Assembly: GCF_002207865.1 (NCBI RefSeq) | Contig: NZ_BDQM01000021.1 | Span: 1-64,000 of the forward strand | DNA length: 64,000 bases | Direction: 5' to 3' | From: Colwellia marinimaniae | GTDB taxonomy: Bacteria > Pseudomonadota > Gammaproteobacteria > Enterobacterales > Alteromonadaceae | Shown here: positions 8,142 to 18,497 of the stretch, piece after piece | Layout of the letters: each line of letters opens with the position of its first letter | Numbering within the stretch: the stretch's first letter is position 1 | The notes under the pieces: model-generated | What the model was told of the DNA's origin: nothing | The model's input: only the letters and a program-made list of their open reading frames with translations | The model's database searches: none | Position numbers and translations under genes: made by a program

Positions 8142-9857
8142 ATGTACCGCAATTTTTTCTCATTAAGTGAATTACCTTTTTCTATTTCCCCTGATCCTAA
8201 ATATTTATTTATGAGTGATAGGCACAGGGAGGCCTTGGCACACCTAACTTACGGCTTAGGAGAAGTCGGTGGTTTTGCTTTATTGACGGGAGAAGTGGGT
8301 ACTGGAAAAACCACCATTAGTCGTTGTTTAATGGAGCAATTACCACAAAACACCCAAGCTGCTTTTATTCTTAATCCAACCTTATCCTGTCAAGAATTAC
8401 TGGCGACTATATGCGATGAATTTAAAATTCGTTATCGAAAAACCGATGCCAGTTTAAAAAGCTTAACCGATAAAATTGCTGAAAAGCTGCTTAAAAATCA
8501 TCAAAATGATATCAATACTTTATTGATTATTGATGAAGCCCAACATTTACAACCGCAAGTACTAGAGCAATTGCGCTTGCTCACCAATTTAGAAACCAAT
8601 ACCAAAAAATTATTACAGGTCATTTTAATCGGACAGCCTGAATTACAGCAATTATTACAACGTCGAGACTTACGTCAATTAGCGCAACGTATTACCGCTC
8701 GCTATCATTTAATGCCGCTAACAAAGCCAGAGCTTGACCAGTACATTGTGCACAGATTAACGGTTGCTGATTGCGCCAGAGCTTTGTTTGATAAAGGCGC
8801 CTTAAATAAAATTCATCAATTATCACAAGGTGTGCCTAGGTTAATTAATTTACTCTGTCATAGTGCCTTGATGTTGGCCTATAACCAAAATGATAGTGTC
8901 GTTAATAAAAAAACTGTCGTTGCCGCAGCAGAGCAGGCGTTGGGTGACGACCTAAGTGCTATGCCAGGACAAAAAAATTATAACGGGGTTTTGCTGTTTT
9001 CCACGGCAGTAAGTGTCGCTGCCTTTTTTGCTTTAGCGGGATTTTGGTGGGGCCAAACACAGCAACCTTTGCACCAAGTCATGGTAAGTACAGCGCAGGA
9101 GCGAGTAACTAGCAGCCCAGTGCAGCTAAATAGCACTGAGCGAGCAAATGTAGTTGCTGAACATAGTAAAAAACAAGTGGTAATGCCTACCGCTAAAAAA
9201 GTAGCACATACTTCCGCAGATCTGCCCTATGCTAGCCTGAAAAATTCAGCCAACAATCCAGCAAGCAATACCGACGTTATTACGGCTAAGAAATCTAATA
9301 AGGTTGCGGATAAAAGTAAAACCGTGAAAGTAGCGGCTATTGAACAGCCAATTACTGAGGTAATTACCGACAAGGACAACACTGACAAAATCCTCGTAGT
9401 TAGCGGGGAGAAAACCTCAGTAAATAATAAATATCAAGACTATCAAGTGAGGGAAGTTGCCGGTGTTTCTAGTGATTTATTAGCACGTTTTCAGGCGGCA
9501 CTTGATGAAACGAATGATGAAATCAAAGCGGAACCTTCAGCTAATAATAAGTCAGTAAGGGGCTCATTAGCTAAGCGTAATGCGTTTGAATTAGCTGACA
9601 ACAATGATAACTCAAGGTCTGCCGTTAGATCGCTTGCTCAAATGCCCAAAAGCCTGAAAAATTCCTTACCGAGCATGACGTTTGAACAACATATATATGT
9701 CTCAGATGGCAATGGCTGGGTAAAGGTGAATGGTCAAGATCGTTATGAAGGCGACTATATTGGCGATAACGTAGTGGTTGAAAAAATACTACCACAGCAA
9801 GTGATTCTCTCTTTCCAAGGTGAAACATTTAGCTTACCGGCGTTAACCAACTGGTAG
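8142..9857 (+). CDS. gspAB: Fused ExeA (GspA) AAA ATPase and GspB periplasmic domain
   Basis: In Aeromonas and Vibrio, ExeA and ExeB help insert the type II secretion secretin, ExeA being a peptidoglycan-binding ATPase. Here both are one 571-residue chain. The N-terminus (YRNFFSLSELPFSISPDPKY) and residues 1-270 are ExeA-like, with Walker A GEVGTGKTT and Walker B LLIIDEAQ. A membrane segment lies near residues 283-303 (LLFSTAVSVAAFFALAGFWW). A long low-complexity linker follows, and the last 60 residues form a GspB-type domain (VSDGNGWVKVNGQDRYEGD to ILSFQGETFSLP). The ORF opens two codons earlier at TTG, but ATG 8142 gives the usual ExeA N-terminus. No other secretion gene is nearby. Confidence 0.88.
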   Translation: MYRNFFSLSELPFSISPDPKYLFMSDRHREALAHLTYGLGEVGGFALLTGEVGTGKTTISRCLMEQLPQNTQAAFILNPTLSCQELLATICDEFKIRYRKTDASLKSLTDKIAEKLLKNHQNDINTLLIIDEAQHLQPQVLEQLRLLTNLETNTKKLLQVILIGQPELQQLLQRRDLRQLAQRITARYHLMPLTKPELDQYIVHRLTVADCARALFDKGALNKIHQLSQGVPRLINLLCHSALMLAYNQNDSVVNKKTVVAAAEQALGDDLSAMPGQKNYNGVLLFSTAVSVAAFFALAGFWWGQTQQPLHQVMVSTAQERVTSSPVQLNSTERANVVAEHSKKQVVMPTAKKVAHTSADLPYASLKNSANNPASNTDVITAKKSNKVADKSKTVKVAAIEQPITEVITDKDNTDKILVVSGEKTSVNNKYQDYQVREVAGVSSDLLARFQAALDETNDEIKAEPSANNKSVRGSLAKRNAFELADNNDNSRSAVRSLAQMPKSLKNSLPSMTFEQHIYVSDGNGWVKVNGQDRYEGDYIGDNVVVEKILPQQVILSFQGETFSLPALTNW

Positions 9858-9872
9858 CTTGTTAGCGGTATA

Positions 9873-10035
9873 TAATACCAATTTCAGTAAGTTATTGCCC
9901 ACTTGTGCTGGTTAAGACACCCCAAGACTACGTTGCTCTCAATCCCAATAGCCAGCTATTGCTCAATCGAACGCCTTGTCCTGAAATGTTTTTCCTGAGC
10001 ACAACAAGATCACAAACTTAATGAAAATGGTATAA
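9873..10035. mobile_element. MITE-like intergenic element with imperfect terminal inverted repeats
   Basis: The left end begins TAATACCAATTTCAGTAAGTT and the right end ends AACTTAATGAAAATGGTATAA. The reverse complement of the right end matches the left at 18 of 21 positions. The 163-base body encodes nothing. The right end recurs at the start of the window, and the ATACCAAT terminus recurs in the element at 54249-54517, so this is one member of a dispersed small repeat family. No transposase is present. Confidence 0.65.
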
Positions 10036-10064
10036 AAGTCTATCTGTAATTTAGCCGGACAGAG

Positions 10065-10103
10065 AAAAAGCCCCAATAAGTTATCACTTATCAGGGCTTT
10101 TTT
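10065..10103. terminator. Bidirectional terminator between gspAB and leuD
   Basis: AAAAAGCCCC...AGGGCTTTTTT arms enclose an inner ATAAGT/ACTTAT stem and a TATC loop. The A-tract and T-tract on either side allow termination of the leu operon on one strand and of the gspAB transcript on the other. Confidence 0.85.
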
Positions 10104-10136
10104 ATTTATTATTTTAAGTGGTAAGCCAAAGAAAGT

Positions 10137-10733
10137 TTATTGCCATGCAGGCATTTTCGCTTCAAAGGCTTTGATGGTATCCAGTTTATCTAGCGTCCAA
10201 CCGACACTGTCGACACCATTTTCTAAACTGTATTGTTGAAATTCATTTAAGCTGAACGTAAACGAAAGTTCACCGCAAGTAATAACATTATTTGGCAAGT
10301 CTACTTTTAAGGTTAGCTGAGTATCAGCAGACAGTTTAAATAGCTGCTCAATTTCTGCTTCTTTTAATATAATTGGTAAAAGGCCAACGTTGATACAGTT
10401 TCCGTAAAAAATATCAGCAAAGCTTGGCGCGATAATTACTTTAAAACCAAACTCTTGTAGCGCCCAAGGTGCATGTTCTCGACTTGAACCACAGCCAAAG
10501 TTTTTACGGGCTAATAAAATACTGCTGCCTTTATATTCAGCCTTGTTAAGGATAAAGTCAGGATTTACCTGGGTGCCAGCATGATCAAGGTAGCGACTAT
10601 CGTGAAATAAGTGTACACCAAAACCTATACGCTCAGTTTTTTGTAAAAATTGCTTAGGGATGATTTGATCGGTATCGACATTGGCGATATCTAATGGCAC
10701 AACCAAGCCAGTGTGTGTGTTAAACTTTTCCAT
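10137..10733 (-). CDS. leuD: 3-isopropylmalate dehydratase small subunit
   Basis: LeuD pairs with LeuC to convert 2-isopropylmalate to 3-isopropylmalate in leucine synthesis. Characteristic segments are [23 protein letters not shown] at the N-terminus (in pieces), then [27 protein letters not shown] and [17 protein letters not shown], the aconitase swivel-domain pattern. The frame extends upstream to 10796, but ATG 10733 has AGAGGAA at ideal spacing and gives 198 residues, close to E. coli LeuD. It is the last gene of leuABCD, ahead of a strong terminator, with a 164-base gap after leuC. Confidence 0.96.
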   Translation of the reverse strand: MEKFNTHTGLVVPLDIANVDTDQIIPKQFLQKTERIGFGVHLFHDSRYLDHAGTQVNPDFILNKAEYKGSSILLARKNFGCGSSREHAPWALQEFGFKVIIAPSFADIFYGNCINVGLLPIILKEAEIEQLFKLSADTQLTLKVDLPNNVITCGELSFTFSLNEFQQYSLENGVDSVGWTLDKLDTIKAFEAKMPAWQ

Positions 10734-10897
10734 TTTCTGTTCCTCTTTGAGGCAGAGCTTACTATCGATAGCAAACCGCCAAATATTGAGTGTCATTCCC
10801 GTGTTATTTTAATCGGGAATCCATAGTTATTATCGTAAAACAACTGGATCTTCGATCAGATACTTCGAAGATGACTATTAACTATTGCTCAGAACTA

Positions 10898-12313
10898 CTA
10901 GCTATTTAGATCAACAAAGTGGCCGGTGATTGCTGCCGCAGCGGCCATTTCAGGACTAACTAAATGAGTCCTGCTACCACGCCCTTGACGACCTTCAAAG
11001 TTTCGGTTACTGGTTGAAGCACAACGGTCACCTTCTTCTAAAACGTCATCATTCATGCCTAAACACATAGAACAACCGGGTAAGCGCCATTCAAAACCGG
11101 CATCAGTGAATATTTTGTCTAAACCTTCACTTTCTGCTTGTTCTTTCACGCGGTAAGAGCCAGGAACTATAATGGCGTCAACGCCCTCTATCACTTGTTG
11201 ACCTTGATATTGCTGAACAACACCGGCGGCGGCGCGTAAATCTTCAATACGTGAGTTAGTACAAGAGCCGATAAAGACTTTATTTACTTGAATATCAGTC
11301 ATCTTGGTGCCAGGGGTTAAGTCCATATACTTAAGCGCCTTGATGCAAGACTCTTTTTCAGTTGGATCGCTGAAATCGTCCGGCGAAGGCACAGTGCCGT
11401 CAACACTGATCACTTGCCCTGGATTGGTACCCCAAGTCACTTGCGCTTTAATGTCTTTGGCGGCAAGGGTTAATACCGCATCAAATATTGCATCATCATC
11501 TGACTTTAACTTTTTCCAATCGGCAACCGCTTGGCTAAATACCTCACCTTTTGGCGCGTATTCTTTACCTTCTACATAATCAAAAGTGGTTTGATCCGGA
11601 GCAATTAAACCGGCTTTAGCGCCAAATTCGATGCTCATATTACAAACCGTCATACGCTCTTCCATACTTAGCGCTTCGATAGCTTCACCACAGTATTCAA
11701 CCACATAACCTGTTGCGCCAGCACTACCGGTTTTTCCGATAATCGCTAAGATAATATCTTTAGCGCTAATGCCTGAGCCTACCTGGCCTTTGACTTCAAT
11801 TTTCATGGTTTTGGCTTTGTTTTGACGTAAGGTCTGCGTAGCAAAAACATGCTCTACTTCTGAGGTACCAATACCAAAAGCAAGGGCACCAAAAGCTCCA
11901 TGGGTTGCGGTATGTGAATCACCACAAACGATAATAGTACCTGGTAAGGTCAACCCTAACTCAGGCCCAATAACGTGGGCGATACCCTGATTTTTGTGAC
12001 CCATATCAAACAGCTCGATACCAAAATCTTTACAGTTTATTGCTAACGCGCGTAATTGGTTGGCTGCGCCTTCACCAGCCGCATCAATTTTAATGGAGCG
12101 TGTTGAAATATTATGATCCATAGTGGCAATAGTACGTTCAGGATGACGTACCGGGCGATTATGAAAGCGTAAACTGGCAAAAGCTTGTGGTGAGGTCACC
12201 TCATGAATTAAATGACGGTCAACATATAATAAGGGTGTTTGCCCTTTAGCGTCTTCAACTAAATGGTTTTGCCATAATTTTTCATACATGGTTTGTGGAT
12301 TAGTTGTGGTCAT
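10898..12313 (-). CDS. leuC: 3-isopropylmalate dehydratase large subunit
   Basis: This is the [4Fe-4S] catalytic subunit of isopropylmalate isomerase. It starts [19 protein letters not shown] and contains [18 protein letters not shown] and [20 protein letters not shown]. Three cluster-ligand cysteines are visible: GSCTNSR at about residue 351 and GCSMC at about 414 and 417. The length of 471 residues matches E. coli LeuC. The ORF runs further upstream into leuB, but ATG 12313 follows the leuB stop after one base, a translational-coupling arrangement, and AGAGAG lies just upstream. Confidence 0.97.
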   Translation of the reverse strand: MTTTNPQTMYEKLWQNHLVEDAKGQTPLLYVDRHLIHEVTSPQAFASLRFHNRPVRHPERTIATMDHNISTRSIKIDAAGEGAANQLRALAINCKDFGIELFDMGHKNQGIAHVIGPELGLTLPGTIIVCGDSHTATHGAFGALAFGIGTSEVEHVFATQTLRQNKAKTMKIEVKGQVGSGISAKDIILAIIGKTGSAGATGYVVEYCGEAIEALSMEERMTVCNMSIEFGAKAGLIAPDQTTFDYVEGKEYAPKGEVFSQAVADWKKLKSDDDAIFDAVLTLAAKDIKAQVTWGTNPGQVISVDGTVPSPDDFSDPTEKESCIKALKYMDLTPGTKMTDIQVNKVFIGSCTNSRIEDLRAAAGVVQQYQGQQVIEGVDAIIVPGSYRVKEQAESEGLDKIFTDAGFEWRLPGCSMCLGMNDDVLEEGDRCASTSNRNFEGRQGRGSRTHLVSPEMAAAAAITGHFVDLNS

Positions 12314-12314
12314 T

Positions 12315-13430
<1,116 letters not shown>

Positions 13431-13520
13431 TTAAATTGTAATTTTGTTTTAGCGCGAATAAATTCCCGCCTACATAGGTGTTCACCGGTAGGCGGGATTT
13501 TAATCGCGCTTATTTAATGT

Positions 13521-15098
13521 TTATTTTGCCAATTTTAACTCGGCAATGGTCATCGCTCGGTGGATACTGTTTAGTGCATGAATCAATGCTTGTCCCGAGG
13601 CTTGAATAACATCGGTTTCTAAACCGTAGCCATGGAAATTTCTACCTTGCCAAATAATGACTAAATCGGCTTGGCCTAAGCCGTCTTCACCTGAGCCCTT
13701 GTTTGATATTTTATAATCGCTGACTTCAAATTCGATATCAACACTTTGTTTAATGGCTTGATAAAGCGCATCAACTGGTCCATTACCTGTTGCTGAGTGT
13801 ACTTTGCTGTTACCGCCATCGCCTTCTTCCTTGCTGCCAGAGGTAAGTTTAATGCTGGCAGTAGAAAATTCTCCGTCACCACATTGCACATTAATGGTAT
13901 CTAAGTGGTAAAAGTCTTGTAAATCTTTTTGCTGCAACTTAAAGACTAAGGCTTCTAAGTCATCGTCAAATACTTGGCCTTTTTTATCCGCTAGCGTGAT
14001 AAAGTCACGGTAAAGTTCCTCAATATCATAATCAGACTCTTGGTAACCTAAGCTTGCCATGCGGTGTTTAATGACATGACGACCGCTGCGAGAGGTAAGG
14101 TTCAATTTAGTTTTAGCAATGCCGACACTTTCTGGTGTCATGATCTCGTAAGTATTACTGGCTTTTAACATGCCATCTTGATGAATACCTGAGGAATGGC
14201 TAAAAGCATTACCGCCAACAATAGCTTTATTTAATTGCACCGGCATATTACATACTGTACTGACTAATTTAGATACGCGGGCAATTTCTTGATGATTGAT
14301 ATTGGTGTGTACACCTAGTAAAGCTTGGCGAGTTTTCATGATCATCGCCACTTCTTCTAAAGAGCAGTTACCGGCACGCTCGCCAATACCATTAATGGTA
14401 CATTCGATTTGTCTAGCACCGGCTTGCACCGCTGCCATTGAGTTAGCAACGGCTAAACCTAGATCGTTATGGCAATGTACAGAAATTATCGCTTGATCAA
14501 TATTGGGTACCCGATTAAATAAGTCAGTGATAATGCCTTGGAATTCAAAGGGTAAGGTATAACCAACTGTATCGGGAATATTTATTGTGGTCGCACCTGC
14601 CTTGATGGCACTTTCTACCATGCGGCATAAATTATCAATAGGTGTACGACCAGCATCTTCACAAGAAAACTCGACATCATCGGTATACTTTCTTGCATGT
14701 TTAATCGCATGTACCGCCATGGCTTCAACATCAGCGAACTCTTTGCGCAACTTTTGTTTTACATGGACATCAGAGGTGGAAATAAAGGTATGGATACGAA
14801 ATTGATCGGCAACTTTTAATGCTTCAGCACAGGCATCAATATCGGCTTCAACGGCGCGCGCTAAACCACAAACGCGAGCATTTTTTATCACACGGGCAAT
14901 TTGCTGCACCGATTCAAAATCACCAGGGGATGAAACGGGAAAGCCCACTTCCATAATATCGACACCTAAACGTTCGATAGCTAAGGCAATTTGTAATTTT
15001 TCATGTACCGATAAGCTGGCATTTAATGCTTGCTCACCATCACGTAAAGTGGTGTCAAAAATAATGACTTGGTTATTGTTAACTTGTGGGCTGCTCAT
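13521..15098 (-). CDS. leuA: 2-isopropylmalate synthase
   Basis: The committed step of leucine synthesis: acetyl-CoA plus 2-oxoisovalerate to 2-isopropylmalate. The TIM barrel carries [19 protein letters not shown] and the [21 protein letters not shown] metal/His motif (in two pieces), plus [15 protein letters not shown]. The C-terminal third (from about residue 390) is the leucine-sensing regulatory domain with [12 protein letters not shown] and the closing [16 protein letters not shown]. The length of 525 residues matches E. coli LeuA. AAGGAC precedes the ATG. It is first in leuABCD and lies downstream of a leader peptide and attenuator at 15162-15305, so charged leucyl-tRNA should control it. 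Confidence 0.97.
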   Translation of the reverse strand: MSSPQVNNNQVIIFDTTLRDGEQALNASLSVHEKLQIALAIERLGVDIMEVGFPVSSPGDFESVQQIARVIKNARVCGLARAVEADIDACAEALKVADQFRIHTFISTSDVHVKQKLRKEFADVEAMAVHAIKHARKYTDDVEFSCEDAGRTPIDNLCRMVESAIKAGATTINIPDTVGYTLPFEFQGIITDLFNRVPNIDQAIISVHCHNDLGLAVANSMAAVQAGARQIECTINGIGERAGNCSLEEVAMIMKTRQALLGVHTNINHQEIARVSKLVSTVCNMPVQLNKAIVGGNAFSHSSGIHQDGMLKASNTYEIMTPESVGIAKTKLNLTSRSGRHVIKHRMASLGYQESDYDIEELYRDFITLADKKGQVFDDDLEALVFKLQQKDLQDFYHLDTINVQCGDGEFSTASIKLTSGSKEEGDGGNSKVHSATGNGPVDALYQAIKQSVDIEFEVSDYKISNKGSGEDGLGQADLVIIWQGRNFHGYGLETDVIQASGQALIHALNSIHRAMTIAELKLAK

Positions 15099-15161
15099 GT
15101 TTTTTGTCCTTTAAAATCTGATGTCTACGGTAAAATTTTTACTATTAACTGCGGACATAAA

Positions 15162-15189
15162 AAAACCCGCGATTGTTAGCGCGGGTTTT
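15162..15189 (-). terminator. leu operon attenuator
   Basis: On the coding strand, AAAACCCGCG and CGCGGGTTTT form a 10-bp stem with an eight-base loop, followed by a T-run. It lies between the leader peptide stop and leuA. This is the terminator half of a classic amino-acid attenuator: a ribosome stalled at the leader's Leu codons should prevent its formation. Confidence 0.88.
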
Positions 15190-15242
15190 AATTAATTTCT
15201 ACTTAGTTCTTAATATTTAAACTGTTGAAGAAGCAACAAAAC

Positions 15243-15305
15243 CTAGCCGCGCATGATGAGTGCGAGCAAGAGGTTAGTTTTAATGTGCGTAATCAATTTA
15301 GTCAT
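15243..15305 (-). CDS. leuL: leu operon leader peptide
   Basis: This 20-codon frame begins MTKLITHIKTN and continues with CTC TTG CTC GCA CTC, that is LLLAL, before MRG and a TAG stop. Five of 20 codons are leucine and four are clustered, as in the E. coli leuL peptide, which also starts MTHI-like and carries four Leu in a row. It sits between a consensus-like promoter and a GC-rich terminator ahead of leuA, so ribosome stalling on scarce Leu-tRNA would control read-through. It is too short for normal gene calling; the context makes it convincing. Confidence 0.88.
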   Translation of the reverse strand: MTKLITHIKTNLLLALIMRG

Positions 15306-15648
15306 TTTAGTTTCGTTATTAGCGTTTGTGTAAAAATTCACAAAAATCTAATAAATATTCTTTTTAAGAGGTAAATATTCAATGCACTATTAATAGCGCA
15401 CTTGGCTTAGCAGTGTCAATGGCTAAAATGTAATATGATAGTTAAATATGAAAGGTTGTCATTACTAATCGCAAGGTGCCGCTGGCGATGAGTACGTACT
15501 GAGCTTTTTATTTTGGCTCCACTACATTTTATTTAGCCCTAAAAAGTATTGAACTTAGTAAAAAGCAGTCGGTTTAATCAATAAAGGGTATTAAGTTGCA
15601 CCTTACGCACTACTAATGCTTCATATACTGCTTGGTTAGTTATATCTT
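15306..15648. other. leu promoter region and non-coding gap
   Basis: The part nearest leuL holds the untranslated leader and promoter (15390-15419). The remainder, to the end of the GT-D gene at 15649, shows no convincing coding frame, RNA or terminator for that gene. Confidence 0.5.
15390..15419 (-). promoter_or_regulatory. Sigma70-type promoter of the leu operon
   Basis: A perfect -35 TTGACA (15419-15414) is separated by 18 bases from a TATTAA -10 (15395-15390). Transcription would start about 75 bases upstream of the leader peptide start. Confidence 0.6.
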
Positions 15649-16374
15649 TTACCAAACACATACTTGCTTCAAGCGTTTTTTGCTACATTTTAGGTACTTT
15701 CTTGTTTGACCTAATCCCATCATGTCATCAAACACTGAGCCAACATCCAGGTAGGTATTATTTGGATAAGCTTTGTTTAACTGGAATATGAGCATATTAC
15801 TAAGCACACCAGCACAAAATATAAACACCTGGTTTTCAGTGTTATTTTTTTCAATGTAGGCTGTCATTGCAGTGAGCATGACATCGTAATTTTGGCTCCA
15901 TGCGTTTGCTCCAACTCTAAAACTATCGTTAACTGCAAAAGGTAGCCCCGCTAAGTCAGCTTTTTCATGGCAAATCATGTTGATTGTCTTGCCTTTTAAA
16001 ATAGTTACCGTGCTTGCTAAGAATTCAGGGTAATTTGCATTAACGAAGAGGTTGGCCCAGGTAAGTTGGCTGTCACTTTGTTTTGCTTGTGAACGTAAAT
16101 TATCACAGTGAGAGTCGCCGACGCAGCAGCGACAAGGTAAACCAACAAAGTATGAATCGCTTTTATGCAATAATGATTGCTCTAATATTTCCCGGTAAAA
16201 CTCATCTTTTTTGTTGTTTGGGTTGTACTTGTGCTCACCGTTACATTTTTCAGATAAATCAATAGCTTTACCGTTGATTACTTCCATTTCTCCATCACCA
16301 AAACGTACTAGGGAAAAATTCTCATTATTTTGCAGTTTACGATTAAATATCTGTAATTCTTCGGTGAAGTTTTT
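15649..16374 (-). CDS. GT-D-fold glycosyltransferase domain lacking a usable start codon
   Basis: The family hallmark SLVRFGDGE and the C-terminal YLDVGSVFDDMMG..TRKYL place this in the GT-D glycosyltransferase family (DUF1792 type), which transfers glucose in streptococcal adhesin glycosylation. The first ATG (16287) lies just after RFGDGE, so a product from it would lack the nucleotide-sugar motif. Coding continues upstream in the same frame for 29 codons to the TAG that ends the GT2 gene at 16375, with no ATG, GTG or TTG between. It is either the 3' half of a GT2/GT-D fusion broken by a nonsense codon, a read-through product, or a gene using a rare start. A Cys-rich patch (GLPCRCCVGDSHC) is also notable. 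Confidence 0.7.
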   Translation of the reverse strand, partial: KNFTEELQIFNRKLQNNENFSLVRFGDGEMEVINGKAIDLSEKCNGEHKYNPNNKKDEFYREILEQSLLHKSDSYFVGLPCRCCVGDSHCDNLRSQAKQSDSQLTWANLFVNANYPEFLASTVTILKGKTINMICHEKADLAGLPFAVNDSFRVGANAWSQNYDVMLTAMTAYIEKNNTENQVFIFCAGVLSNMLIFQLNKAYPNNTYLDVGSVFDDMMGLGQTRKYLKCSKKRLKQVCVW

Positions 16375-17298
16375 CTATTTAGGTAGCGAATAGTCACTAT
16401 GCTTCTTAACAACCTGCCAACCATCTTTAGTATGACTATCAACAATTTCACTACGGGTGTTTTTATGGTCTTTAGTTTTGTATGTTGCTACGTTTAGACG
16501 ACCGACAATCTTACCAAAATCAGGACGACAACTCCACAGGGACTGATCGTTTTCAGGGTGTGGCGGAACTATAGTTTTAATGCCACCGTATTTAAGCGCC
16601 ATATAACTTAAGTGAATATCTTCACCGTTATCCCAGGATACCGGCTCTTCTCGCCACATATATTGCACATGGGCTTTATTCATAAACCAAGCATGACCTA
16701 CTAAATCAACTTGCACTGGGCTATTGTAATGATTACCGTTCCAGCCGGCTTTATGTTTACTTGAGTAACCACCTTCTATGGGCAATAAAACGCCAGAGCC
16801 ACCTAATATTGCATCATGACCCGAGGCGATTGTTTGCAGACAGTTTTCAAACCAACGAGGTTGCGGCAAAATATCATCATCAAAAAAAGCAACATATTTA
16901 GTACGAACTAAATTTGCTAAGGCGAAACGGCCCCAAAAAAGAAAGTTACTATTTGAAGCGACAACACGATCGGCAAGTTTAGACATATCACGTAATTCAT
17001 CATCACTGCGGTTTGACCATACCCAGATCTCTGTAGGTGGGACGGTTTGGGCGCGCAGGGCTGCAATTTGTTGTTCTAAATATTCAGAACGTTTGTAGGC
17101 GGTAAGTATTACCGTAATGCCTTCATTGCTTGGGGCAGGCATTGGGCTCGCATCATGATTAAACTTTACCGTATCTGGCGCTGGCGATAATTTTTTCTTT
17201 ATTTTTCCTAAAAATTTTATGCGCCAAAAACCGACAATACGGGTGTTAAACCACCATTTTATTTTTTGGTTTATGGATTTTTTTTGTTTAAAAGACAT
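16375..17298 (-). CDS. Family 2 glycosyltransferase
   Basis: The GT-A fold begins near residue 59 (GITVILTAYKRSEYLEQQI). The metal-binding aspartates are in KYVAFFDDDILPQPRWFENCL at about residue 140, and the later WDNGEDIHLSYMALKYG supplies the acceptor/base region typical of GT2 enzymes. It sits in a polysaccharide island downstream of wecB. The basic N-terminus (QKKSINQKIKWW) suggests peripheral membrane binding. Its TAG stop is in frame with the GT-D domain that follows, so the original product may have been a two-domain transferase of about 550 residues. Donor and acceptor are unknown. Confidence 0.85.
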   Translation of the reverse strand: MSFKQKKSINQKIKWWFNTRIVGFWRIKFLGKIKKKLSPAPDTVKFNHDASPMPAPSNEGITVILTAYKRSEYLEQQIAALRAQTVPPTEIWVWSNRSDDELRDMSKLADRVVASNSNFLFWGRFALANLVRTKYVAFFDDDILPQPRWFENCLQTIASGHDAILGGSGVLLPIEGGYSSKHKAGWNGNHYNSPVQVDLVGHAWFMNKAHVQYMWREEPVSWDNGEDIHLSYMALKYGGIKTIVPPHPENDQSLWSCRPDFGKIVGRLNVATYKTKDHKNTRSEIVDSHTKDGWQVVKKHSDYSLPK

Positions 17299-17370
17299 AG
17301 AAGGTACCCAATAAAAGTCTCGACTTAGCTGCTGAACTAGGCCTTTATTTGTTTATGATTTATACATTTG

Positions 17371-18486
17371 TTATTTGTACAAGGCATCTAAAATTTTCTG
17401 ACAAGCTTTACCATCCCCGTAGGGATTATGGGCAATGCTCATACTTTTGTATGTTTGTTCGTTATCCATTAACTCAGCTATGTTGTCAGTAATGGTCTTA
17501 ACATCAGTACCGACTAATTTAACTGTGCCTGCTGCTACAGCCTCAGGACGCTCAGTGGTATTTCTCATCACGAGTACTGGCTTGCCTAAGGAAGGCGCTT
17601 CTTCTTGAATACCACCAGAGTCAGTTAAGATAATATAAGCTTGGGTCATTAAGTAAATGAAAGGTAAATATTCTTGTGGTTCGATTAAGAATATATTATC
17701 TATACCTCGTAATAAGCGCTTTACTGGCTCTCTAACATTTGGATTTAAATGCATAGGATAAAGTATTTGTGCTTCAGGGTATCGCTTTGCCGTTAAGGCT
17801 AAGGCTTGGCAAATATTTTCAAAACCACGGCCAAAACTTTCACGTCGATGTCCTGTTACTAATATAAGTTTTTTAGATTTATCAAGCATGGTGAATTTAG
17901 CCGCTAAACTTGCTTTTAATTTACTATCTTGTGTTATTTGCTCTTGAACCATTAATAGGGCATCAATAACAGTATTGCCGGTAACAATGATACTTTCTTC
18001 AGCATGGTTTTCTATTAGTAAATTTTCTTTAGATGTTTCAGTTGGGGCAAAGTGGAATTTTGCTAAAGCGCTTGTTAACTTACGATTTCCTTCTTCTGGC
18101 CACGGCGAATAGATATTCTGAGTACGTAAACCTGCTTCGACATGCCCTACAGCTATTTGTTCATAGTAAGCGGATAAAGTGGCCGCAAAAGTAGTTGCTG
18201 TATCACCATGTACTAGCACAATATCCGGTTTGAATTCGGTTAAAACCGGTTTTAGATTTAATAAAATACCCGCAGTAACATCATTTAAGGTTTGTCCTGC
18301 CTTCATTAGGTCTAAATCAAAATCTGGCGTTATTTTGAATAGTTCGAGTACTTGATCTAACATTTCTCTGTGCTGAGCAGTAACACAAACTTTAGACTCA
18401 AAGCGTGGGTCATCAGCAAGTGCATGAACAAGTGGTGCCATTTTTATCGCTTCAGGTCGAGTTCCAAATACAGTTAATACTTTCAT
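17371..18486 (-). CDS. wecB: UDP-N-acetylglucosamine 2-epimerase (non-hydrolysing)
   Basis: Interconverts UDP-GlcNAc and UDP-ManNAc, the ManNAc donor precursor for surface polysaccharides. The start [20 protein letters not shown] is diagnostic, followed by [42 protein letters not shown], and [19 protein letters not shown] with the catalytic and nucleotide-binding residues. At 371 residues it matches E. coli WecB. A TTG lies nine bases upstream of ATG 18486 in frame, but ATG gives the standard N-terminus. It starts 11 bases after the stop of the upstream glycosyltransferase, so they share a transcript. No wecC dehydrogenase is in the window. Confidence 0.95.
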   Translation of the reverse strand: MKVLTVFGTRPEAIKMAPLVHALADDPRFESKVCVTAQHREMLDQVLELFKITPDFDLDLMKAGQTLNDVTAGILLNLKPVLTEFKPDIVLVHGDTATTFAATLSAYYEQIAVGHVEAGLRTQNIYSPWPEEGNRKLTSALAKFHFAPTETSKENLLIENHAEESIIVTGNTVIDALLMVQEQITQDSKLKASLAAKFTMLDKSKKLILVTGHRRESFGRGFENICQALALTAKRYPEAQILYPMHLNPNVREPVKRLLRGIDNIFLIEPQEYLPFIYLMTQAYIILTDSGGIQEEAPSLGKPVLVMRNTTERPEAVAAGTVKLVGTDVKTITDNIAELMDNEQTYKSMSIAHNPYGDGKACQKILDALYK

Positions 18487-18497
18487 TATCGTCAACC

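Noticed and set aside
15649-16287. Accepting ATG 16287 as the normal start of the GT-D gene
   Set aside because: The family's RFGDGE motif is encoded just upstream in the same frame, so this ATG would give a protein without its donor-binding motif.
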